Shown in pieces: positions 6,856 to 14,754 of a DNA stretch of 64,000 nt. The DNA is from Myxococcus xanthus (GTDB lineage Bacteria; Myxococcota; Myxococcia; Myxococcales; Myxococcaceae): contig NZ_JABFNS010000029.1 in the NCBI RefSeq assembly GCF_013116825.1, positions 1-64,000 of the forward strand. The letters run 5' to 3'. The position numbers were made by a program, and so were the translations under genes. Within the stretch, counting starts at the first letter, position 1, and the number at the start of each line of letters is the position of its first letter. The notes beneath the pieces were generated by a model. The model worked only from the letters and a program-made list of their open reading frames with translations, ran no database searches and had not been told where the DNA came from.

Positions 6856-9210
6856 TCACTTGTCCAGGTTCGCCACGCCGTCGAAGTCCTGCGGCGGCGC
6901 CTTCACGTATCGTTGACAGCGCTCCAGCAACGCCTGCGTGGGCCCGTCCTCCGGGTCCTCCGCGCGGCGCGCATTCAGCACCGCTGCTGCTTCCTCGAAC
7001 CGCGCCGCGCGGTAGAGCGCCAGCGCCGCGTGATATCGCTCCACCGTCTCCCGCTTGCGCGCGTCCAGCCCGCCTTTGAGCGCGAGCAATTCGTACACGG
7101 TGACGGCCTCCGTCTTGCCCGCCACGCGCACCCGGTCCAGCTCCCGCACCTCGATGTGCTCGCGCGCCAGCTCGTACGTGCGCGGGCCAATCATGATGAC
7201 GGAGCCATAGGCCTTGTTCGCGCCCTCCAGCCGCGCGGCCAGGTTCATCCCGTCGCCAATCGCGGTGTAGCTGAAGAGCTGCTCACTGCCGAAGTTGCCC
7301 ACGAAGTTGACCGCGGTGTTGACGCCGATGCGTGTGTACATGTCCGGCAGCCCCTGGGCGCGGAACTCGTCGCGCAGCCGGTCCACCGCCGCCTTCGCCG
7401 CGAGCGCGCCCTTGCAGCCGCGCAGCGCGTGGTCCGCCTGTCGCATCGGCGCGCCGAAGAGGCACACCACGGCGTCACCGATGTACTTGTCCAGGCACCC
7501 ACCTTCCTTCAGCAGCGCCGCGCTCACCCGCGTCAGATACGTATTGAGCAGGCGCACCAGGTTGCGCGGGTCGTCCTTGAAGCGCTCGCTGAAGGTGGAG
7601 AAGCCGCGGATGTCGCTGAAGAATGCGGTGATTTCGACATTCTCCCCATCCAGCCGGGGCAGCTCGCGCTGGGCAATCATCTGCTCCACCAGCTTGGGCT
7701 CCATGAAGCGGCTGAAGGCCTGCCGGATGAAGGCCGCCTCCTCGTTGGCCACCAGGTGGTTGAAGGCCACCGCGCTGACGCTGGCCAGCACGCCCGCCAG
7801 CGCGGGCAGGGCGGTGAGCACGTAGGTGTGCGTCAGTCCAAGGACGGGGCCCGTCACCCAGCTCATGCCGGCGTAGAGCCCCAGCGGCCACGCAATCTCC
7901 AGCGGCGTCCAGCGCGTGGTCATCAGCAGCACCACCGACACGAAGGCCACCGCGAAGACGAGCGCCAGACTCACCCCCAGCGGCGCCCGGGTGATGAAGC
8001 GGCCGTTGCCCAGGAGCGTGTCCAGCACCGCCGCCTGTTTCACCACGCCGGGCTCATGCGACGAGAAGGACGTGGCCTTGACGTCGTTGAGGCCCACCGC
8101 GTTGCCGCCGATGATGACCACCTTGCCGCGGAAGACGTCCGGCGGAAGCCCCGTGGGTTGGCCCTGTCCCCGGTGCACCCACGCGTCGAGCACGGAGATG
8201 AGCGGAACGCTCGTGAAGCGGTCATGGAGCTGCCCGCCGAAGTCGATGCCCGCGCTGCCATCCGCGTCCACGGCGTAGGTGCGCGGGCCCAGGCGCAGCG
8301 TGCGCCCGGAGAACTCGATGGCGCTGGCGCCCAGCAGGCCCGCGGCCACGCGCACCGGCAGCGTCGCGAAGGCGTTGGGACCATCCGAATAGACGAAGCG
8401 CGTGCGGCGCATGAAGCCGTCGGCGTCCGACTCCGGCTCCACCAGCCCGAAGCCATCCACCGCGCCCACCAGCACGGGAATGGGCGGCACCGGGTGGCTG
8501 GGGAGCCGCTCCCCCGAGGACGTCGCGTAATCCAGCGCGGGCAGCGTCCGGCCGTTCGCGCGCACCGGAAACGCGATGGCCCGGGCAAGCTGCTCGGGAG
8601 ACGCGGAAGGAAGGACCGCCTCCGGGGCGCCGTCCTCGAACGTCTCCGCGCCGGCCTCCTCCGGGAAGGTGTCCTCCTCCTGCGTGGGGCCGTCCACCAC
8701 CACCGCCGCGCCGAAGTCAGCGGGGGGCAGCAGCGGCGCGTTCGCGTGGGTGGAGACCCCCAGGTAGAAGGGGATGGACGTCTCCTGGAGCACCTGCGCG
8801 AAGGCCAGGTCCATGGACTCGTCCGTGCCGCGCTCGTCCATGACGGCGTCGAACACGATGGCCCGAGCGCCCTCGGCTTCCAACTGTTCCACCACGCGCG
8901 CCCAGAGGTTGCGGCTGTAGGGCCAGCTTCCGAAGTTGAGCGCGTACTGTTCGTTGGCGCGGATGCGCTCCAGGCTTGGCTGGTCGATGGTGACCAGCAC
9001 CACCTGGGATGACACCTCGCGCCGCGCGGTGAAGCGCGTGACGGCGGTGTCGTACGCGGTGCGCTCCGCTTCCTCCAGCAGGCCGCCCAGCTTCGCGTCG
9101 AAGTGAAGGCAGACGGCGGCCAGCGTGGTGGCCAGCACCGCCACGCCCAGCATCAGCCGCCAGTGGTTCTGCCACCGTGAACGGACCGTCTTCCAGCGCT
9201 CGCCTGCCAC
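6856..9210 (-). CDS. CHASE2-domain class III adenylate cyclase
   Basis: A 784-residue membrane receptor cyclase that should make cAMP in response to a periplasmic signal. One N-terminal membrane helix (~20-38) is followed by a large CHASE2 sensor domain (~45-330), three membrane helices (~345-430) and a class III catalytic domain (~480-680). Catalytic features are visible: metal aspartates in FFSDIRGFS and KYIGDAVVCLFG, and the N/R pair in IGDGMNLAARLEGA. The Lys in KYIGD and the Asp in AIGD favour ATP over GTP. A short TPR-like tail follows. This is the domain order of myxobacterial receptor-type cyclases. It is first in an operon with the SH3-like and M48 proteins. Confidence 0.9.
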   Translation of the reverse strand: MAGERWKTVRSRWQNHWRLMLGVAVLATTLAAVCLHFDAKLGGLLEEAERTAYDTAVTRFTARREVSSQVVLVTIDQPSLERIRANEQYALNFGSWPYSRNLWARVVEQLEAEGARAIVFDAVMDERGTDESMDLAFAQVLQETSIPFYLGVSTHANAPLLPPADFGAAVVVDGPTQEEDTFPEEAGAETFEDGAPEAVLPSASPEQLARAIAFPVRANGRTLPALDYATSSGERLPSHPVPPIPVLVGAVDGFGLVEPESDADGFMRRTRFVYSDGPNAFATLPVRVAAGLLGASAIEFSGRTLRLGPRTYAVDADGSAGIDFGGQLHDRFTSVPLISVLDAWVHRGQGQPTGLPPDVFRGKVVIIGGNAVGLNDVKATSFSSHEPGVVKQAAVLDTLLGNGRFITRAPLGVSLALVFAVAFVSVVLLMTTRWTPLEIAWPLGLYAGMSWVTGPVLGLTHTYVLTALPALAGVLASVSAVAFNHLVANEEAAFIRQAFSRFMEPKLVEQMIAQRELPRLDGENVEITAFFSDIRGFSTFSERFKDDPRNLVRLLNTYLTRVSAALLKEGGCLDKYIGDAVVCLFGAPMRQADHALRGCKGALAAKAAVDRLRDEFRAQGLPDMYTRIGVNTAVNFVGNFGSEQLFSYTAIGDGMNLAARLEGANKAYGSVIMIGPRTYELAREHIEVRELDRVRVAGKTEAVTVYELLALKGGLDARKRETVERYHAALALYRAARFEEAAAVLNARRAEDPEDGPTQALLERCQRYVKAPPQDFDGVANLDK

Positions 9211-9472
9211 GTCCCCCTCTTGCGAAGCGTGCTGGAGTGGACACTACCCCAGCGGCAGGGGCGTGGGCAGTCACCTCGCATGTCTGGGCGTATTGGCCGC
9301 GTACTCACGGAGAAACCCGAGATTTCAAGGGGGCCCCAGCAGGCATCCAGGCGAGCTGCTGGCGCCTCTGACGTCACCCTTCCGAAAACCCGTGGACCGT
9401 TTGCCCCATGTCGGTGCCGTCCGGACCTTTGCACTCGGTTCGACACGGATTTTCGCTTTCAAGGAGTCAGAC

Positions 9473-10678
9473 GTGGCCCTGGATATCCTCCAAGAAAAAG
9501 GCGTCCCGCTCGACAAGCAGGTCTTCACCTGGAAGGACCTGGTCCGGCGCCCCTACAGCAAGCTGGATGACGACGCCTTCACCCGCGTGTGTGTCATCTA
9601 CATGAACGGCATCATGGCGGACGCGCTCAGGACCAAGCATGCCTTCGCGCGCATGAACCGCGAGCTGCGGGAGCCGCTGGCATTGATTCGCCGGCTGGAG
9701 CAGTACGAGCAGACGCTCATCAACTGGCTCAATCCCGCGGACCAGACGCCGCTGGAGACCACCCTGGGCTTCGAGCAGGTCGCCATCGAGGTGACGGCCA
9801 GCGTGGCCCTTCGCGAGCCCGACCCCTACCTGGCCCAGACGTACCGGTTCGGTCTGCTCGAGGACTTCGACCACCTGTATCGCTACTCCGCGCTCTACGA
9901 CCGGCTGGAGGGGAAGGACCCCAACAACATCACCCAGTCGTACACGGACATCATCCCTGGGCGGCCGACCTCCGTGGAGCATCGTCATCCGCTGGATGAC
10001 CTGCGCCGTCCCTACGACAAGCGCGCGGCGCACCCGCTGACGAAGCTCCACGCGATGAGCATCACCGCGGCGGAGAACCAGACGCACGACTACTACATGA
10101 CGGTGGGCCCGTTCTTCAGTGACCCGGTGGCCCGCCAGCTCTACGCGGAGATTGCCTCCATCGAGGAGCAGCACACCTCCATGTATGAGTCACTGCTGGA
10201 CCCGGGGGAGTCCCTGCTGGAGAAGTGGCTGATGCACGAGGCCTGCGAGGTCTACAACTTCTACTCGTGCGTGGCCTTCGAGAAGAACCCGCGCATCAAG
10301 GAGATATGGCAGCGCTTCCTGGACTACGAGCTGGGACAGCTCCACTACGTGAAGGAGATCTTCCAGAACGTGGAGAAGCGTGACGCGGCGGAGGTGCTCC
10401 CGAGCACGCTGCCGGAGCCCATCGGCTTCAAGGAACACCGCGACTTCGTTCGCAAGACACTGAATCAAGAGGAGGACATGGCCTCCAACGGACAGGACTA
10501 CGTGCGGATGGCGGACCTGCCGCGCGACCACCGCTCGTACATCTGGCGCGACCAGCTCAACTCCGACGGCTCCCCGTCCGAGACGGTGGCCGCTGGCTAC
10601 AAATGGATTCCGGGCACGGAGCTCGCCGCGCGCACGCCGCGCATGGGCTCCACGTTCGAGGGAAAGAAGGTTCACTGA
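9473..10678 (+). CDS. Ferritin-like diiron-fold protein, large
   Basis: A 401-residue soluble protein with a helical bundle that appears ferritin-like. Acidic/histidine helices include EDFDHLYRY, ASIEEQHTSMYE, HEACEVYNFYSC and DYELGQLHYVKEI, the ExxH-type pairs that bind two irons in this fold. The start is GTG (VALDILQEKG): AAGGAG lies 6 nt upstream, while the longer open frame before it looks like random translation. It is followed after 1 nt by a second, shorter ferritin-like gene, so the two probably work together. The reaction (iron storage, oxidation or oxygenation) cannot be read from the sequence. Confidence 0.7.
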   Translation: MALDILQEKGVPLDKQVFTWKDLVRRPYSKLDDDAFTRVCVIYMNGIMADALRTKHAFARMNRELREPLALIRRLEQYEQTLINWLNPADQTPLETTLGFEQVAIEVTASVALREPDPYLAQTYRFGLLEDFDHLYRYSALYDRLEGKDPNNITQSYTDIIPGRPTSVEHRHPLDDLRRPYDKRAAHPLTKLHAMSITAAENQTHDYYMTVGPFFSDPVARQLYAEIASIEEQHTSMYESLLDPGESLLEKWLMHEACEVYNFYSCVAFEKNPRIKEIWQRFLDYELGQLHYVKEIFQNVEKRDAAEVLPSTLPEPIGFKEHRDFVRKTLNQEEDMASNGQDYVRMADLPRDHRSYIWRDQLNSDGSPSETVAAGYKWIPGTELAARTPRMGSTFEGKKVH

Positions 10679-10679
10679 C

Positions 10680-11453
10680 ATGAAGACGACCACCAGCGAC
10701 ATGGGGCGCAACCGGACGGGCGTGGCCACCTCGCCCATCGACAGCGCGGACATCACCCAGGAAGCGCAGAAGCATCAGCCCAGCCACCTGGGAGACGGCT
10801 CGCTCCTCCTCCAGGTCCGGCAAATCTACGCGAGGGAATCCGAAGGCCTGGGCAGCGTGCCGCCGCCGGTCAGCCTCAAGGGCGTGGCGAAGACGGCGGT
10901 GGATGTGCTCAAGGGCTCCAAGCCCACCGTCTTCATCGACAAGCTGGGAGAGCGGCTGGCCTTCGAGCGCAGCGGGACCCGGCTCTACGAGGGCGCGCTC
11001 GCCAAGTTCGACGTCTACGGCAGTTGGGAAGGTGGGCCCACGCGTGAGGGCCTGGAGAAAATCTACAACGATGAGCTGTCCCACTTCCTGATGCTCACCG
11101 AGGCCCTGAAGTCACTGGGCGCGGACCCCACGGCGATGACGCCCAGCGCGGACGTCGCAGCGGTGGTGTCCCAGGGACTGCCGCTGCTCATCGCGGACCC
11201 GCGAGCCAACCTCCGCCAGTCATTGGAAGCGCTGCTGGTGGCGGAGCTGGCGGACAACGCTGGCTGGGAGATGCTCATCGAGCTGGCCCGCGACCTGAGT
11301 CATGACACGCTGGCGGACCGCTTCCAGCTCGCGCTGGAGTCGGAGGTGCAGCACCTCCTCTGGGTGCGTGGCTGGCTGGCCGCGGGCGTGAGCGTGGAGG
11401 CGCGCGGGGCGCCTGCCCGCGAAGAGCGCGCGGGCACGCAGCCGCGGGTTTGA
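10680..11453 (+). CDS. Ferritin-like domain protein, small
   Basis: A 257-residue protein with a predicted four-helix ferritin-like bundle at ~95-245: FERSGTRLYEGAL, NDELSHFLML, VAELADNAGWEM and LESEVQHLLWVRG supply E and ExxH ligands in the expected order. The first ~60 residues are polar and probably disordered. It begins 1 nt after the stop of the large ferritin-like gene, indicating co-transcription and coupled translation. It is convergent with the broken DUF924 gene, with almost no gap. I see no encapsulin cargo peptide. Confidence 0.7.
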   Translation: MKTTTSDMGRNRTGVATSPIDSADITQEAQKHQPSHLGDGSLLLQVRQIYARESEGLGSVPPPVSLKGVAKTAVDVLKGSKPTVFIDKLGERLAFERSGTRLYEGALAKFDVYGSWEGGPTREGLEKIYNDELSHFLMLTEALKSLGADPTAMTPSADVAAVVSQGLPLLIADPRANLRQSLEALLVAELADNAGWEMLIELARDLSHDTLADRFQLALESEVQHLLWVRGWLAAGVSVEARGAPAREERAGTQPRV

Positions 11454-11456
11454 CGC

Positions 11457-12011
11457 TCAGAACGACGAGCCCGGCTCCTGGAGGAAGACGGACTCCTCCG
11501 GAGTCGTCGGACGTCCCAGCGTCACGTTGCGATGCGGGAAGCGGCCGAAGCGCTGGATGATGTCCCGGTGTTGCCGGGCATAGTCGAGCGCTTCCTGGCT
11601 GTCCGCGTGATACAGCGCGAGCACCTCGAAGAGGGCCACTGACAGCCGCTGGTCGTTGACGGACTCGCTGTGCTCGAAGGGCAGGTACATGAACCACCGC
11701 CACAGCGGCGGCAGGACCATGTCCAGGCCTCGCGCCAATCCGTGCCGGGCCACCTCGCGCGCCCGCGCGTCCGAGGCGAAGGCCTGGGGCGTGCCGCGGA
11801 AGAGATTGCGCGGGAACTGGTCCAACAGCAGGAGCAGGGCCACGCAGCTGCGAGGCTCGTCCCGCCAGTCGTCCAACTCGCCCTCGGCGGCGCGCTCGAC
11901 GGCGGGCAGGAAGCGGCGCCGGCATTCATCATCGAAGGCTTTGTCCCGCAGGAACCACCGCTCGCGTGGCTGCCCGAATCAGAAGCTCAGGATTTCCTCT
12001 GCGCTCGCCAT
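11457..12011 (-). pseudogene. DUF924-family gene interrupted by an in-frame TGA
   Basis: Read through, this is a complete ~184-residue DUF924 protein (TPR-like alpha fold, function unknown) including DQFPRNLFRGTPQAF and the HxN/GR region near the C-terminus. After the start MASAEEILSF, codon 11 is TGA (11979-11981), exactly where the family has Trp in its conserved ILxFWFG motif; translation then continues in the same frame as FGQPRERWFLRDKAFDDECR. This is a single-base TGG to TGA change. A truncated product could start at TTG 11876, but that would lose the N-terminal third. Sequencing error or UGA readthrough are the alternatives. Confidence 0.8.
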
Positions 12012-12137
12012 GAGACGCCTCTTCGTCAACGAGGGGAAGCCGCCTTGTACACCGGCGCCAGCCGGGGTGGCGGCTGGGAGGTGTCGGTACCACCTTCCAG
12101 CCGACACTGGCGGGTGCTCCGCCAAGGGAGGACGCGG

Positions 12138-12683
12138 ATGGACTGGACGCTGGAGCCGACGACACGAAGCATCCCCGACCCGGTGCGGCGCACGGCGCTC
12201 AACCCCACGCTGCGCAGGGAGTCCGTGGTGGCGCTGGGCGTCTTCGGCGCCCTGACGTTTGGCGCGGCGGCCCTGGGCGCTCGCGTCAGCTCGGCGGACA
12301 CGCGCTGGTACCGGCGTCTGCGCAAGCCGTCGTTCCAGCCGCCACCGAAGGTCTTCGGCCCGGTATGGACGGTGCTGTATGGCCTCATCGCCCTTTCGGG
12401 TTGGCGTGTATGGACGGCGCCCGCGGGCGCGGCCCGCTCCCAGGCCCTGGCCTGGTGGGGCATCCAGATGGGATGCAACGCCGCCTGGTCCTGGCTCTTC
12501 TTCGGCAGACACCAGCCTCGCCGCGCCCTGGCGGACAACCTGGCGCTGCTGGGCAGCGTGACGGCGTATGTCGCCGTCACCAAGGACGTGGACCGCCCCG
12601 CGGCCTGGATGGCGATGCCGTACCTGGGCTGGGTGGGCTTCGCCAACGTGCTCAACGCCGAAATCGTCCGCCTCAACTCCTGA
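12138..12683 (+). CDS. tspO: TspO/MBR-family membrane protein
   Basis: A 181-residue five-helix membrane protein of the TspO/peripheral benzodiazepine receptor family, which binds porphyrins and is linked to tetrapyrrole and stress responses. The family signature is clear: WYRRLRKPSFQPPPKVFGPVW (split here by one residue from the next helix), then YGLIALSGWRVW, WGIQMGCNAAWSWLFFG and a final helix ending NAEIVRLN. The start is fixed by AGGGAGG 6 nt before ATG 12138. The first ~25 residues are an extra polar extension. It is divergent from the DUF924 pseudogene. Confidence 0.93.
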   Translation: MDWTLEPTTRSIPDPVRRTALNPTLRRESVVALGVFGALTFGAAALGARVSSADTRWYRRLRKPSFQPPPKVFGPVWTVLYGLIALSGWRVWTAPAGAARSQALAWWGIQMGCNAAWSWLFFGRHQPRRALADNLALLGSVTAYVAVTKDVDRPAAWMAMPYLGWVGFANVLNAEIVRLNS

Positions 12684-12689
12684 GCCACC

Positions 12690-12857
12690 CTAGTTGCGCA
12701 GCTTCGACGGCTTGGGCGGGTTCATCGCCAACACGGTGGCGAAGTAGCGGGCCTGGCTCTCCGTGGTGCAGCGCACCTCCTGGATGCGTCCGCCCACCTT
12801 CACGCGGACGAGCCAGCCTTCATTGTCACGAGTCCAAGCAGGCGTGTCGGTCGTCAT
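12690..12857 (-). CDS. Small conserved-looking protein, 55 residues
   Basis: A 55-residue hydrophilic protein of unknown function. AGGGAGG 6 nt upstream supports the ATG at 12857 over the one at 12863. The sequence alternates polar and beta-prone segments (GWLVRVKVGGRIQEVRC) followed by a helix containing SQARYFATVLAMN. There is no signal peptide or membrane helix. It lies directly after and convergent to tspO, and downstream of the histidine kinase on the same strand. Confidence 0.6.
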   Translation of the reverse strand: MTTDTPAWTRDNEGWLVRVKVGGRIQEVRCTTESQARYFATVLAMNPPKPSKLRN

Positions 12858-13011
12858 GGTCATCCTCCCTCGAAGTGCATCCTCCGCCTTTCGATAGAGC
12901 AGCCGCCATGCCAGCGCCGGAAGCGTGCGAATCCAGGCGCTTCCCCCGGCCTCCTGGCCAATGGAAGACACCCACGCCTGTCATTTTTGCGGAAGGCGGG
13001 GTGGCGGAGTT

Positions 13012-14658
13012 TCAGTGGATGAGCTGTCCGGGTTCCTCGACGTTCGGCCGCGCGGGAGCGCCCGCCATCAAGGGCAGGGCGACGTGGAAGGTGGCGCCAT
13101 GGCCTGGCTCGCTCTCCACCCAGATGCGCCCGCCGTGGCGCTCGACGATGTCCCGGCTGATGTAGAGCCCCAGCCCCAGCCCCCCGAAGGAATGGGCGGA
13201 GGCGTTGCGCGCCCGGAAGTACCGGTCGAAGAGCAGCTTCTGCTGGTCCGGAGGGATGCCGATGCCTTCGTCGGAGACAGACAGGAGCGCCAGCCCGCCG
13301 CGCTGGCGCAAGCTCACGCGCACGGTGCCTCCATTCGGGCTGTACTTGAACGCGTTCTCCACCAGGTTGGCGAGCACCTGCTCCATCCGGAAGGGGTCCA
13401 CGTTCACCTGCACGGGCTGCTCGGGCGCGTCGAACCGCACGGTGTGGTTGCCACGCTGGGGCTCGAGCTCGTGGAGGACGTGCTCCACCAGTCCTTCCAG
13501 CCGGGTGGCCTCCCGGTGAAGGGCCAGTCGTCCCGCCTCGATGCGTGAGGAATCCAGCAGGTCGTTGATGAGGCTGGTGATGCGCAAGAGGTACAGGCGC
13601 GCCTGACGCAAGGTGGAGGACTCCACGAGCTCGCCACGCGCCAGCCGGCGCTCCAGCGTGGCCAGCCGGAGGCTCAGCGGGGTGAGGGGGGTCTTCAGCT
13701 CGTGCGAGGCGATGGACAGGAAGTCGTCGCGCACGCGGATGGCCTCCTGGGCCTCGCGGTACAGGCGCTCGCGCTCGCGCTCCGCGCGGCGGCGCTCGGA
13801 GATGTCCTCGACGATGCCAATGCCGCCCTCCACCTGTCCGGCCGCGTTGAAGCAGGGGGCGAAGCGGATGTGGACCGGCGTCTTCTTGCCGGAGGTGATG
13901 GCGCGGTACTCGCCTTCGTAGTCGCAGGTGTGTCCCGCCAGCGTCTCCCGGACGCAGTGGAGGACGCCCTCGTCCCGGAGCGACAGGAGGTTGAGGCCCA
14001 CCATCAAGCGCTTGGGAGAGCCGATGATGCGCACGAACAGCTCGTTGCACGCGATGACGATGGCGTCCAGGTCGAAGTAGATGATGCCCAGGGGTGCGTG
14101 CTCCACGACGGTGCGGAAGAGCGCGTCGCCGGGAACGCTCTCCGACTCGCGTCCGTGCAGCGCGCGCTCCACGGGCTCGGCCAGGGTGTCGACGACCTCG
14201 TGCAGGCGGCGGAAGTTGAGGACGATTCGCTCATCCCGGCCCTTGCCGGAGGCGCCCACCGTCAGCTCCACCATGATTTCAGCGCCGTCCTTGCGACGCG
14301 CGAGCACCCGGGTCGCTCGCCCTCCGAGCGCGGTCCGCCGGGAGAGCAGGTGGCGCAGCAGGCTCTCGCCTTCGTGGCGGTGCAGCCGCTGGGGAAAGAG
14401 CCGGGACGCCGGCTGGCCGATGAGCTCCGCTCGCGTCCAACCCAGCAGGCGCTCCGCGGCGGCGTTGAGAAAGCAGACGTTCTCACCGGCGTCGCAGGCC
14501 ACGAAAGGGTCCACGGCGGCGTCCAGCCACGCGCTGAGTTCGTCGATGCCTGAGGCCATGCTCTCCTCGGAAGCCCGCTGGTCGTCATTGCCAGCGTCCC
14601 GGGACATGGGAGCTCGAAACGCCTCGACGCGGAATGCGGAGGGCGTGTCCCTTTCCAT
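13012..14658 (-). CDS. PAS-domain sensor histidine kinase, orphan
   Basis: A soluble ~548-residue sensor kinase. Two PAS domains (~40-150, with ERLLGWTRAELIG; ~170-290, with IIYFDLDAIVIACN) are followed by a short coiled coil and a HisKA domain with SIASHELKTPLTPL (phospho-accepting His). The HATPase_c domain has N box NLVENAFKYSPNGG, G1 DEGIGIPP and G2 GGLGLGLYISRD. There is no membrane helix, so it senses a cytoplasmic signal. No response regulator lies nearby, making it an orphan, as is common in Myxococcus. The start is uncertain: ATGs at 14670, 14658 and 14559 are all possible, and only 14559 has a purine-rich site. Confidence 0.88.
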   Translation of the reverse strand: MERDTPSAFRVEAFRAPMSRDAGNDDQRASEESMASGIDELSAWLDAAVDPFVACDAGENVCFLNAAAERLLGWTRAELIGQPASRLFPQRLHRHEGESLLRHLLSRRTALGGRATRVLARRKDGAEIMVELTVGASGKGRDERIVLNFRRLHEVVDTLAEPVERALHGRESESVPGDALFRTVVEHAPLGIIYFDLDAIVIACNELFVRIIGSPKRLMVGLNLLSLRDEGVLHCVRETLAGHTCDYEGEYRAITSGKKTPVHIRFAPCFNAAGQVEGGIGIVEDISERRRAERERERLYREAQEAIRVRDDFLSIASHELKTPLTPLSLRLATLERRLARGELVESSTLRQARLYLLRITSLINDLLDSSRIEAGRLALHREATRLEGLVEHVLHELEPQRGNHTVRFDAPEQPVQVNVDPFRMEQVLANLVENAFKYSPNGGTVRVSLRQRGGLALLSVSDEGIGIPPDQQKLLFDRYFRARNASAHSFGGLGLGLYISRDIVERHGGRIWVESEPGHGATFHVALPLMAGAPARPNVEEPGQLIH

Positions 14659-14754
14659 ACAAGTAGGCATTGGGGGCACAGCCCGCGCCTTCAACGTCGA
14701 TGGCCGGCGTGCGGACGCCAGGTTCGACGGGCTGGCGAGCGGGCGAGCCCCTGC

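Noticed and set aside
6496..9012. 838-codon plus-strand frame opposite the CHASE2 cyclase
   Set aside because: No domain motif, Arg/His-rich, and it covers a gene with intact catalytic motifs.
10680..11453. Encapsulin cargo protein
   Set aside because: Ferritin-like fold fits, but no C-terminal or internal LTVGSLR-like targeting peptide is visible and no encapsulin shell gene is nearby.
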